A stretch of DNA of 44,764 nt. Origin: an uncultured Porphyromonadaceae bacterium (lineage in GTDB: Bacteria > Bacteroidota > Bacteroidia > Bacteroidales > Muribaculaceae). The position numbers and the translations under genes are program-made. The notes beneath the pieces are model-generated. The model was not told where the DNA came from. It saw nothing but the letters and a program-made list of their open reading frames with translations, and did not search any database. The DNA lies in NCBI GenBank assembly GCA_947073495.1, contig CAMTMX010000016.1, positions 1 through 44,764 on the forward strand. The letters are read 5' to 3'. Of the stretch, positions 35,510-43,453 are shown in pieces (positions within the stretch are counted from its first letter, which is position 1; every line of letters begins with the position of its first letter).

Positions 35510-36598
35510 ATGAAGCATCTTATCGATCCCACCGATCTCTCCAAGCAAGAGCTTGAAGAAATCATCGACCTCGCGCTCGACATAATCGACAACAGGGAGA
35601 AGTATTCAGAAGTGTGCAAGGGCAAGAAACTCGCCACTCTCTTCTATGAGCCTTCCACCCGCACAAGACTCAGCTTCACTTCCGCCATGATGGAGTTAGG
35701 TGGAAACGTGCTTGGGTTTTCAGATGCGAAAAACACGTCTGTAAGCAAGGGTGAGACTTGTGCCGACACCACTAAAGTGATCAACTGTTTCGCCGATATT
35801 ATCGCCATGCGTCACTTTGAGGAAGGTGCCGCGACTGTTTCTGCAATGAATTCCAGGATTCCGGTGATCAATGCCGGTGACGGCAGCCACAGCCATCCCA
35901 CCCAGACTCTAACCGACCTCCTCACTATCAAACGTGAGATCGGACGCTTCGACAACATCACAATCGGTTTTTGCGGCGACCTTAAATTCGGTCGTACTGT
36001 CCACTCCCTAATCAAGGCTCTTTCCCGCTATAAAGGAGTGAAGGTGGTTCTTATCGCTCCGGAACAGCTTCGTCTTCCCGACTATATGAAACAGGAAGTG
36101 TGTGAGATGAACGGAGTGCCTTACAAAGAGGTAGACACTATGGAAGAAGTTATGGGAGAGCTCGATGTCCTCTATATGACCCGCGTCCAAAAAGAGCGTT
36201 TCTTCGACGAAGACGAATACGACCGCGTAAAAGACTTCTTTATCCTTGATGCGGAGAAACTTAAAGATGCACGCCCCGAGATGCGCATTCTTCATCCCCT
36301 TCCCCGTGTCAACGAGATCAGCACAGACGTAGACTCTGATCCGCGTGCAGCCTATTTCCGTCAGGTTGAGAATGGTAAGTTTGTACGCATGGCACTCATT
36401 GTCAAACTTCTCGAATGGGCAAAAGATCCGAATAAGACAACAGAATTGGTTCCGGCAGATGCTGTCCGCAACAAATACATTTGCCGCAACAAACGCTGCA
36501 TTTCCAACATGGAAGTCGGCGTAGACAGCCTCTTCCGTCCTGCACACGACCATTCCGGCGACTACCGCTGCGTCTACTGCGAATCCAAACCGAAATAA
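35510..36598 (+). CDS. pyrB: Aspartate carbamoyltransferase fused to a PyrI-type zinc domain
   Basis: Residues 1-310 are a full catalytic chain. [12 protein letters not shown] is the carbamoyl-phosphate loop, SVSKGET the 80s loop, [14 protein letters not shown] the substrate site, and [16 protein letters not shown] the 240s-type segment. Residues 320-362 add YICRNKRC (Cys325, Cys330) and CVYC (Cys354, Cys357). The CX4C-23-CX2C spacing is exactly that of the zinc domain of E. coli PyrI, the regulatory subunit. The allosteric nucleotide-binding domain of PyrI is missing. No separate pyrI lies in the window. The fusion could let the zinc domain hold catalytic trimers together without effector control. 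Confidence 0.93.
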   Translation: MKHLIDPTDLSKQELEEIIDLALDIIDNREKYSEVCKGKKLATLFYEPSTRTRLSFTSAMMELGGNVLGFSDAKNTSVSKGETCADTTKVINCFADIIAMRHFEEGAATVSAMNSRIPVINAGDGSHSHPTQTLTDLLTIKREIGRFDNITIGFCGDLKFGRTVHSLIKALSRYKGVKVVLIAPEQLRLPDYMKQEVCEMNGVPYKEVDTMEEVMGELDVLYMTRVQKERFFDEDEYDRVKDFFILDAEKLKDARPEMRILHPLPRVNEISTDVDSDPRAAYFRQVENGKFVRMALIVKLLEWAKDPNKTTELVPADAVRNKYICRNKRCISNMEVGVDSLFRPAHDHSGDYRCVYCESKPK

Positions 36599-36640
36599 TT
36601 CCGCAATTTAAACTCAATTAAAGAGATTCAATTAAGGATT

Positions 36641-36707
36641 ATAAGGTGGTTAAGGTGATTAAAGTGTAGAACGACAATTCTCTCCTTAATCACTTTAACC
36701 ACCTTAT
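36641..36707. repeat. 22-bp-arm hairpin after pyrB
   Basis: ATAAGGTGGTTAAGGTGATT at 36641-36660 (arm to 36662) mirrors the arm 36686-36707 (begins TTAATCACTTTAACC), with one G-U-capable position. A third copy of the word TTAATCACTTTA follows at about 36713-36724. It lies 43 bp after the pyrB stop and may stop or process operon mRNA, though no strong T-run follows. Confidence 0.65.
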
Positions 36708-36791
36708 CCTCATTAATCACTTTACCCTCCTTAAACCAAATCCTGCCCTGAGTTATTCAGATTCCCTTATCCAAAGTGGTGATGACCCTAA

Positions 36792-36986
36792 AAACTCTTA
36801 AGTTATCAAAAGACAGACACTATTTTTCGAACAACATATTATTTTGCCACTCATTATATCTCCAGAGGAGATCGGACTGCAGATCAGATGATTCAGGCTG
36901 CAAGAAGCGGTAAACAAAATATCATTGAAGGTTGTGCCGCTGCATCTACGTCTACTAAAACCGAAATTCATCTTCTTAGAGAATGT
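36792..36986 (+). pseudogene. Truncated four-helix-bundle (S23-like) gene remnant
   Basis: The open frame reads LLSYQKTDTIFRTTYYFATH, then SRGDRTADQMIQAARSGKQN and EGCAAASTSTKTEIHLL. This clearly matches the N-terminal two-thirds of Bacteroidetes four-helix-bundle proteins (the 23S rRNA-intervening-sequence/Avd-like family). A stop directly precedes it with no start codon in frame. Similarity ends near 36986, before the tracrRNA terminator begins at 37020. It appears broken at its 3' side by the event that brought the CRISPR locus here. Confidence 0.65.
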
Positions 36987-37019
36987 TTGGATTTGACTTA
37001 TGTTAAGAGCGCGTTCCTT

Positions 37020-37113
37020 AAAAAGACAAGAGAGAAAACCTTTCGGTTCTCCCTCTTCAAATGTTTTCACAACGGAATAATCCTTATTGTGATTTGCATA
37101 GAATTATTTTTGC
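37020..37113 (-). ncRNA. Predicted tracrRNA of the type II-C system
   Basis: Read on the minus strand, 37113-37086 (GCAAAAATAATTCTATGCAA then ATCACAAT) is an anti-repeat. It pairs with the first 32 nt of the repeat in minus-strand orientation through about 28 base pairs with one mismatch and one 4-nt bulge. It is followed by a small GGA/UCC nexus-like hairpin, then AAGAGGGAGAACC-GAAA-GGTTTTCTCTCTT and GTCTTTTT, a rho-independent terminator ending near 37020. Upstream, TTTG (37146-37149 on this strand) and TAACTTAG (37118-37125) sit 20 bp apart, placing the start at about 37113, exactly at the anti-repeat. Length is about 94 nt. It is divergent from cas9. Confidence 0.85.
37035..37082. repeat. 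48-bp direct repeat, left copy (tracrRNA tail)
   Basis: This segment starts AAAACCTTTCGGTTCTCCCT and ends ACGGAATAATC. It recurs at 43454-43501 with a single difference (TTTCGG versus TTCCGG). In this copy it is the central and 3' part of the tracrRNA. The two copies are in the same orientation and bracket cas9-cas1-cas2 and the array. Confidence 0.95.
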
Positions 37114-37163
37114 GCTGCTAAGTTAGTCAATTCTTGTCATTTTACCAAATTTATTGATAATTA

Positions 37164-37195
37164 TTTGTAAAATTGATGTAAAAACTTTATCTTTG
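37164..37195 (+). promoter_or_regulatory. cas9 operon promoter
   Basis: TTTG at 37164-37167, 20 bp, then TATCTTTG at 37188-37195 is a near-ideal Bacteroidetes promoter. The cas9 ATG lies about 65 nt downstream of the predicted start. It diverges from the tracrRNA promoter, which overlaps 37118-37149. Confidence 0.8.
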
Positions 37196-37264
37196 AGGAT
37201 AATTACGGTTTTAAAGCAATAACTTAGTAACTAATTACAAATTATTTTAAAATAAAATAACATC

Positions 37265-40200
37265 ATGAAAATTCTCGGACTTGATCTTGGCGTTGCTTCG
37301 ATAGGATGGGCACTGATAGTAACGGATGAAAATGACATTCCTGTAGAAATTAAAGGATTGGGTAGTAGAATAATTCCATTTGAGTCAGATAAGATCGCTA
37401 CAGAATTTTCTAAAGGAAAAGGCGAGACTGCCTGCAGTGTTCGTACGGGATACCGGCAATTGCGCCGTCAAATTGACAGATGGCAGCTTAGAAGGGAACA
37501 ATTGAAAGGATATCTGCAAAAAAACGGTATCCTTGAAAATGGGGATGGTTGCTTTTCTCATAAAAATCCGTTGGAAATATGGGGAATGAGGGCATCTGCA
37601 GCAAATAAAGATATTGCATTGAGTCTTAATGACCTTGCCGGAGTATTGTTGCATATTAACCAACGCAGGGGATATAAGCATGCGAAATCTGATATAGGTG
37701 ATTCCAAACAGACTGACTATGTCCAAAAGGTAAACGACAGATATAACGAGATACAAAGCCTCGGGATGACAGTGGGGGAATATTTTTATTCGGAGTTGAA
37801 AAAAACTGAAAAGGTATCTTTGTCCGGTAAAAAGCATTATACTTTCCGGATTAAAGAAAAGGTGTTCCCAAGAAAAGCCTACGAAGAAGAGGTTGACCGG
37901 ATTTTATCCGCCCGGCAGTTACATTATCCGGAGATACTGACAGATGAGGTGGTTGCAGAAATAAAGAGAATAATGTTTTATCAGCGACCGTTGAAATCAT
38001 GCAAGAATCTTGTCTCATATTGTGATTTTGAAAGAAGACAATTTAAAAACGGTCAGGGGATATTGGTTGACAGTGGACCCAAGGTCAGTCCCCGTACCTC
38101 TCCGCTTTCACAGGTGTGTAAAATATATGAATCCATCAACAATATATCATTGATAAATCAAAGATATAGGAACAGAAAGGAATTTGACAGTTTATTTTCG
38201 GATCTGGAGGGAGGTATGCTTTCAATGGATGCACGCAAACATGCCTACAAATATCAGTTTACCGACGAGGAGAGGGAAAGAGTGTTTGAATTTTTAAACA
38301 CACATGACAAAATGTCGGAAACCGATCTCTTGAAATTATTGGGATTGAAAAAATCAGATGGATTTAAGAGTGATAAATCATTAGGGAAAGGGATACAGGG
38401 AAACACCACCAGGATGGCGATTGCAAATGCATTTGCCGGCGATGAAAAATATGAATCTTTGTTGCGCTTTGATATTGTAACGGAAAATAAGGTTGATTCC
38501 CTGACAGGGGAAATCAAGGAAGAAATATCTCCGGAATATCAGAAAGAACCACTTTATATGTTATGGCATACGTTGTATTCCATTGATGACAAAGAGGAAT
38601 TGTTTCACACTTTACGTGAAAAGTATGGCATTAAGGATGATGCCATACTCGAACGTCTGTATGGGCTCGATTTTGTCAAGGCTGGATATGCCAACAAATC
38701 AGCAAAATTCATGAGAAAACTGTTACCTTGGCTTATGAAAGGCTGCATGTATAGCGAGGCATGTAAGAATATAGGTGTCAACCACAGCAACTCTCTGACA
38801 AAGGAAGAAAATTCAGACAGGGCACTTTTGGCACGGCTTGAACCGGTATTAAAAGGGGAATTACGCCAGCCGATAGTTGAAAAAATTCTCAATCAGATGG
38901 TGAACCTGGTAAACACCTTGATCGACCGGTATGGTGAAATTGATGAGGTGCGTGTAGAACTTGCCCGCGAGCTGAAACAGAACAAGGAGCAAAGGGAAAA
39001 GACGAGCAGCGCGCTTAAAACGCGTGAGGACGATAATAAGAAGTTGGCAGAAGAGATAAGTCAGCTCAATATTCTTCCTACCAAACGCCGCATACAGAAA
39101 ATGCGTATGCTCAAGGAGTCGGGATATAAATGTATATATTGCGGCGCTCAAGTGTCGCCATATCAGTTTATAGAGGGACACGGGTATGACATAGAGCATA
39201 TTATCCCGCGATCAAGATTGTTTGACGATAGTTTTTCCAATAAAGTGTGCTCTTGTCGTGAATGTAATGCAGCCAAGGGCGGGAGCACTGCTTATGATTT
39301 CATGAAGGGGCGCTCCGGACAGGATTTTTCCTCCTATTGTGAAAGAGTGGAAACATTATATAAGGATGGCAGCATATCGAAAGGGAAGAGAGACAGGCTT
39401 TTTATGTCGGCAGAAGAGATTCCGACCGATTTTATTGAACGCGATCTACGTCAGACGCAATATATCTCTAAAAAAGCGATGGAGATTCTACGCCAGTCTA
39501 TACGGAATGTCTATGCGTCATCCGGATCGGTTACTGATTTCTTTCGTCATGCATGGGGATACGACTCAATTCTCCAAGACCTTAACTTTACAAAATATGA
39601 GAAAGCAGGTCTGACAGAGAGTGTCAAATACGAGCATCACGGGCAGCAACATGAAACAGTCAGGATCAAGGAATGGTCAAAACGTAAAGACCACCGCCAT
39701 CATGCCATAGATGCTCTTGTAGTGGCGTTGACCAGGCAAGGTTATGTTCAGAGATTGAACAGCTTGAACGCTAAATCAATGGAGAGCCGAGAAAAAGGAG
39801 AGGAGAAAGTGGGTCTTGACAAGTGGGCTGCAAGGCAGCCTCATTTCCAGTATTCGCATGTGAAGGATAAAGTGGATGAGATTTCCATATCATTCAAAGC
39901 AGGGAAGAAAGTCAGTACCCCCGGAAAAAGATATGTAAAAAGAGGAGGCAAACGTATATGCGTTCAGACAGGAGTGTCTGTCCCGAGGGCAGCTCTTCAC
40001 AAAGAGACTGTCTATGGGTGTATCAATGTATACGACGGGAAAAAAACATTGAAGTTCGCTCTTCAGAATCTGGATCTTATTGTAGATAAGGAAACCGTAA
40101 ATATTCTAACGAGGGCTCTGGAAGAGAACGGCAACGATGTGGCAAAAACAATGAAGTCGTTTAAGAAAAATCCTCCCATGGTTCATGGAAAAGAGATTGC

Positions 40201-40996
40201 AGATGTGGGTTGTTACAGAAAGGAAATAGTTGTGAAATATCCCATAGAGACAATCCGTAAAAAGGATTTGAAGAGCATTGTCGATCCCCGGATACGGGAA
40301 ATAGTCGGAGAACGGTTTAAGACTGTGGCGAATGACAAGGAGTTTGAGAGGAGCCTTAAGACTGAGCCGCTTTACTCAGATCCTGACAGAACCATGGAAA
40401 TCCGCACAGTGAGATGCTTTACCGGTATTCAACCTGAAACACTTGCTCCTGTCAGAAAGAATGATAAAAATGAAAACATCGGTTTTTCTCAAACCAGAAA
40501 CAATCATCATGTGGCGTTCTATAAGACTCCGGATGGTAAGGATTTGCCTATCGTTGTCAGCCTTTGGGAATGCGTGAAACGTAAACGTTTTGGTTTGCCA
40601 TTGATTGTAACAGACCCGGATAAGGCATGGGACAAAGTCCTGGCGTTGAAAAATCAGAAAGACATAGATGAGCTTGCTGTAAGCTTGCCTCCGGCAGGGA
40701 GTGAATTTGTAACGTCTCTTCAAAGAAATGAAATGGTTGTTCTGGGCATGTCGGATGATGAATGGAGAGATGCCGTTGAATCAAAAGATTATGCAGCATT
40801 GAACCGACATTTGTATAGGGTCTGGAAATTGAGTGGTCCAGTGTATGCTTTTAGATTTCATACGGATACAAATGTAGAGACATCGGAAGAAGGCAGGAGT
40901 ATGAATTTATATTATTTGTTGGCTTCGGTTAAGGCTTTACAGTCAATGAATCCACATAAAGTGAAAATAGATATTCTTGGAAACATAATACTTTAG
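37265..40996 (+). CDS. cas9: CRISPR-associated endonuclease Cas9, type II-C
   Basis: This 1243-residue RNA-guided DNA nuclease has all expected catalytic parts. RuvC-I is MKILGLDLGVASIGW with Asp7. The Arg-rich bridge helix spans residues 57-85 (RQLRRQIDRWQLRREQL). RuvC-II is VRVELAREL with Glu565. HNH is YDIEHIIPRS with His645, framed by cysteines Cys623/Cys626 and Cys662/Cys664/Cys667 that probably bind zinc. RuvC-III is HRHHAIDALVVAL with His813 and Asp816. The HNH residue before His645 is Glu where Asp is common. The neighbours cas1 and cas2, without csn2 or cas4, define subtype II-C. Size is intermediate for II-C. Its C-terminal region should recognise the PAM, which cannot be predicted here. 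Confidence 0.97.
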   Translation: MKILGLDLGVASIGWALIVTDENDIPVEIKGLGSRIIPFESDKIATEFSKGKGETACSVRTGYRQLRRQIDRWQLRREQLKGYLQKNGILENGDGCFSHKNPLEIWGMRASAANKDIALSLNDLAGVLLHINQRRGYKHAKSDIGDSKQTDYVQKVNDRYNEIQSLGMTVGEYFYSELKKTEKVSLSGKKHYTFRIKEKVFPRKAYEEEVDRILSARQLHYPEILTDEVVAEIKRIMFYQRPLKSCKNLVSYCDFERRQFKNGQGILVDSGPKVSPRTSPLSQVCKIYESINNISLINQRYRNRKEFDSLFSDLEGGMLSMDARKHAYKYQFTDEERERVFEFLNTHDKMSETDLLKLLGLKKSDGFKSDKSLGKGIQGNTTRMAIANAFAGDEKYESLLRFDIVTENKVDSLTGEIKEEISPEYQKEPLYMLWHTLYSIDDKEELFHTLREKYGIKDDAILERLYGLDFVKAGYANKSAKFMRKLLPWLMKGCMYSEACKNIGVNHSNSLTKEENSDRALLARLEPVLKGELRQPIVEKILNQMVNLVNTLIDRYGEIDEVRVELARELKQNKEQREKTSSALKTREDDNKKLAEEISQLNILPTKRRIQKMRMLKESGYKCIYCGAQVSPYQFIEGHGYDIEHIIPRSRLFDDSFSNKVCSCRECNAAKGGSTAYDFMKGRSGQDFSSYCERVETLYKDGSISKGKRDRLFMSAEEIPTDFIERDLRQTQYISKKAMEILRQSIRNVYASSGSVTDFFRHAWGYDSILQDLNFTKYEKAGLTESVKYEHHGQQHETVRIKEWSKRKDHRHHAIDALVVALTRQGYVQRLNSLNAKSMESREKGEEKVGLDKWAARQPHFQYSHVKDKVDEISISFKAGKKVSTPGKRYVKRGGKRICVQTGVSVPRAALHKETVYGCINVYDGKKTLKFALQNLDLIVDKETVNILTRALEENGNDVAKTMKSFKKNPPMVHGKEIADVGCYRKEIVVKYPIETIRKKDLKSIVDPRIREIVGERFKTVANDKEFERSLKTEPLYSDPDRTMEIRTVRCFTGIQPETLAPVRKNDKNENIGFSQTRNNHHVAFYKTPDGKDLPIVVSLWECVKRKRFGLPLIVTDPDKAWDKVLALKNQKDIDELAVSLPPAGSEFVTSLQRNEMVVLGMSDDEWRDAVESKDYAALNRHLYRVWKLSGPVYAFRFHTDTNVETSEEGRSMNLYYLLASVKALQSMNPHKVKIDILGNIIL

Positions 40997-40997
40997 C

Positions 40998-41915
40998 ATG
41001 ATTAAGAAGACGATATGTTTCAGCAACAGAGCATTTCTTTCATGTCGGCTGGATCAATTGAAAATAAAAGTTTTTGATCCCGTAACCGGAAAGGAGCAGG
41101 AATTGACAAGACCGATAGAAGATATCGGGGTGATTATTGTGGAAAGTGAGCAGGTCTCGCTCACTTCCGCTTTGATTACAAAACTGATGGAAAATAATGT
41201 TGCCCTGATATTTTGCGATAAAAAACATATGCCGTCAGGACTTGTCTTGCCTCTGGAGGGAAACACTTTGCAATCTGAAAGATTTTCATCTCAAATAAAT
41301 TCGTCGCTCCCGCTAAAGAAACAGTTGTGGCAACAGACAGTAAGTATGAAAATCCGAAATCAGGCAGCGGTGCTGAGTAAAACTTCCGGATGTGAAACCG
41401 GCAACATGTTGTCGTGGGCAAACAGTGTAAAAAGCGGCGATCCGGATAACCTCGAAGGGAGGGCGGCAGCATATTATTGGAAGAATTTGTTTCCTGAATA
41501 TCCTGATTTTAAAAGGGATCGGGAAGATGATGGCATTAATTCACTTCTTAACTACGGATATGCCATATTGCGAGCCATCATAGCAAGAAGCCTTGTAGGG
41601 AGTGGATTGTTGCCTACATTAGGGATTCATCACAAGAACCGTTATAATGCGTATTGCCTTGCAGACGATATAATGGAACCTTTTCGCCCTTATGTCGATC
41701 TTATGGTTATTGATATTTTGAGGAACAAGAAATTGCCGTTGGAAATAAATAAGGAAACCAAGCGATTTCTTCTAACCCTGCCCACAGTAGACGTCAGAAT
41801 GCAGAAAGTGAAGCGTCCGCTCCTTGTGGGAGCATCCATGACAACAGCATCCTTGTCGAAATGCTATATGGGAGAGATAAGAAAAATATCCTATCCTGAG
41901 ATAGATGCGTCATGA
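40998..41915 (+). CDS. cas1: CRISPR integrase Cas1 (type II)
   Basis: This 305-residue protein is the catalytic subunit of the spacer integrase. The metal-binding triad is visible as Glu153 in LEGRAAAYYW, His211 in LGIHHKNRYN and Glu227 in DDIMEPFRPYVD. The N-terminal beta domain precedes (KTICFSNRAFLSCRLDQLKI). It starts 1 bp after the cas9 stop and overlaps cas2 by 4 bp (ATGA). It inserts new spacers into the array at 42369-43259 together with Cas2. Confidence 0.96.
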   Translation: MIKKTICFSNRAFLSCRLDQLKIKVFDPVTGKEQELTRPIEDIGVIIVESEQVSLTSALITKLMENNVALIFCDKKHMPSGLVLPLEGNTLQSERFSSQINSSLPLKKQLWQQTVSMKIRNQAAVLSKTSGCETGNMLSWANSVKSGDPDNLEGRAAAYYWKNLFPEYPDFKRDREDDGINSLLNYGYAILRAIIARSLVGSGLLPTLGIHHKNRYNAYCLADDIMEPFRPYVDLMVIDILRNKKLPLEINKETKRFLLTLPTVDVRMQKVKRPLLVGASMTTASLSKCYMGEIRKISYPEIDAS

Positions 41916-42262
41916 TTGATTATGTATCATATAAACGGGTGAGTTCCTATCAGCTTATGTGGATACTTGTGATGTTTGATTTGCCAACAGAAACGAAAAT
42001 CCAAAGAAAGTTGGCGTCAGATTTCCGGAAATGTCTATTAAAGGATGGATTTACGATGTTTCAATTTTCGATATATGTAAGGAATTGTGCATCGCGGGAG
42101 AATACGAAAGTTCATATAGAAAGGATAAGGAATATAATACCGGAAGAGGGTAAGGTATGTATAATTTCAATAACGGAACGTCAATTTCAAGAAATTTTGA
42201 CATTTGAAGGAAGCCGTCGTTCTTCCAAGATCCCGGATGCCATCCAGCTTGAATTGTTCTAA
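41912..42262 (+). CDS. cas2: CRISPR adaptation protein Cas2
   Basis: This 116-residue protein has the Cas2 ferredoxin-like fold, with ILVMFDLPTETKIQRK at the first strand (conserved Asp) and GFTMFQFSIYVRNC in the middle. The start used (MIDYVSYKRVSSYQLMW) adds a short N-terminal extension typical of type II Cas2. It scaffolds Cas1 dimers during spacer integration. It ends 25 bp before a bidirectional terminator. Confidence 0.95.
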   Translation: MIDYVSYKRVSSYQLMWILVMFDLPTETKIQRKLASDFRKCLLKDGFTMFQFSIYVRNCASRENTKVHIERIRNIIPEEGKVCIISITERQFQEILTFEGSRRSSKIPDAIQLELF

Positions 42263-42286
42263 ATAGAAATAGACAAATAATACCAT

Positions 42287-42316
42287 AAAAAAAGACCGTT
42301 TTCACGGTCTTTTTTT
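42287..42316. terminator. Bidirectional terminator between cas2 and array
   Basis: AAAAAAAGACCGT (42287-42299) and ACGGTCTTTTTTT (42304-42316) are perfectly complementary around TTTC. Seven A on one side and seven T on the other make it work in both directions. It would end the cas operon on the plus strand and array transcripts arriving on the minus strand. Confidence 0.92.
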
Positions 42317-42368
42317 AATTCTACAAATCGCCATAATATGCTTATTATCATATTAATATGCATATCGT

Positions 42369-43259
42369 GGTGTGATTCATAATGCAAAAATAATAAATTC
42401 TAAGCAAATCACAACAAAGCGGTGTTGGCGGCAATCGTATTGAGGGGTGTGATTCATAATGCAAAAATAATAAATTCTAAGCAAATCACAACAAAGCCTT
42501 CCTTGCATTCGCATGACAGAAAGGTGTGATTCATAATGCAAAAATAATAAATTCTAAGCAAATCACAACTCAAGCTCTTTTGAAGAAACTTCCTGTTTAG
42601 GTGTGATTCATAATGCAAAAATAATAAATTCTAAGCAAATCACAACGACGTTTTCAATTTGGATATAATCGGGGTGGTGTGATTCATAATGCAAAAATAA
42701 TAAATTCTAAGCAAATCACAACGCACAATCTCTCATTGACACAGCAAGGTCGGTGTGATTCATAATGCAAAAATAATAAATTCTAAGCAAATCACAACAA
42801 GACGCACCTCTATATTTCAGTTTCCGCAGGTGTGATTCATAATGCAAAAATAATAAATTCTAAGCAAATCACAACGCCCTGCTTCCAATACTCGACGGCT
42901 TCGGCGGTGTGATTCATAATGCAAAAATAATAAATTCTAAGCAAATCACAACGAAAGTTACGACTAACCAAGTGTGCAAGTTGGTGTGATTCATAATGCA
43001 AAAATAATAAATTCTAAGCAAATCACAACGAGCGTCGTGCCGTTGGTGGTACTCGCTATGGTGTGATTCATAATGCAAAAATAATAAATTCTAAGCAAAT
43101 CACAACGAAATTGCTTGCCATGTCGTTGGCGTAGCTGGTGTGATTCATAATGCAAAAATAATAAATTCTAAGCAAATCACAACTTCTCTTATGGTTTATA
43201 AAATAATTTACGGGTGTGATTCATAATGCAAAAATAATAAATTCTAAACAAATCACAAC
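42369..43259 (-). CRISPR. Type II-C CRISPR array, 12 repeats and 11 spacers
   Basis: Twelve 47-bp repeats start at 42369, 42446, 42523, 42600, 42676, 42752, 42829, 42906, 42983, 43060, 43137 and 43213. On the plus strand each starts GGTGTGATTCATAATGCAAA and ends AAGCAAATCACAAC. Spacers are 30 nt except the fourth, fifth and eleventh (29 nt). All repeats are identical but the last, which has AAACAAATC in place of AAGCAAATC. The minus strand is given as transcribed because the anti-repeat at 37086-37113 pairs with GTTGTGATTTGC... on that strand, and repeats of known Bacteroidetes II-C arrays begin this way. The repeat on that strand contains GTTG, 19 nt, TATTTTTGC, a promoter-like pair. No spacer matches anything I noticed in the window. 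Confidence 0.98.
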
Positions 43260-43453
43260 GAGGGCACGATCACAAAAATATGGTCTACTTATTCTATGTC
43301 CCAATATGAAAGGATTGCGAGGTTTATCCATACATTAATTTTTTCAAAAGTAACGTGTTTATTTTAATTATGCAAATCGCATAATGCGATTTGCATAATT
43401 AAAATAATATCTCTGAAAGCCGTTCAAAAAATGAGGGTTCACCACACAAATAT
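43260..43453. other. Array-flanking region with perfect palindrome
   Basis: Between the last repeat and the second tracrRNA-tail copy there is no gene. Positions 43359-43407 form a perfect palindrome with 24-bp arms and a 1-nt centre (TTATTTTAATTATGCAAATC at its left end). Its ATGCAAATC core resembles the tracrRNA anti-repeat. If the array is transcribed on the minus strand this region is its leader side. Confidence 0.7.

Noticed and set aside
36792-36986. Diversity-generating retroelement (Avd-like protein)
   Set aside because: No reverse transcriptase, template repeat or variable repeat is visible; the fragment fits the general four-helix-bundle family.
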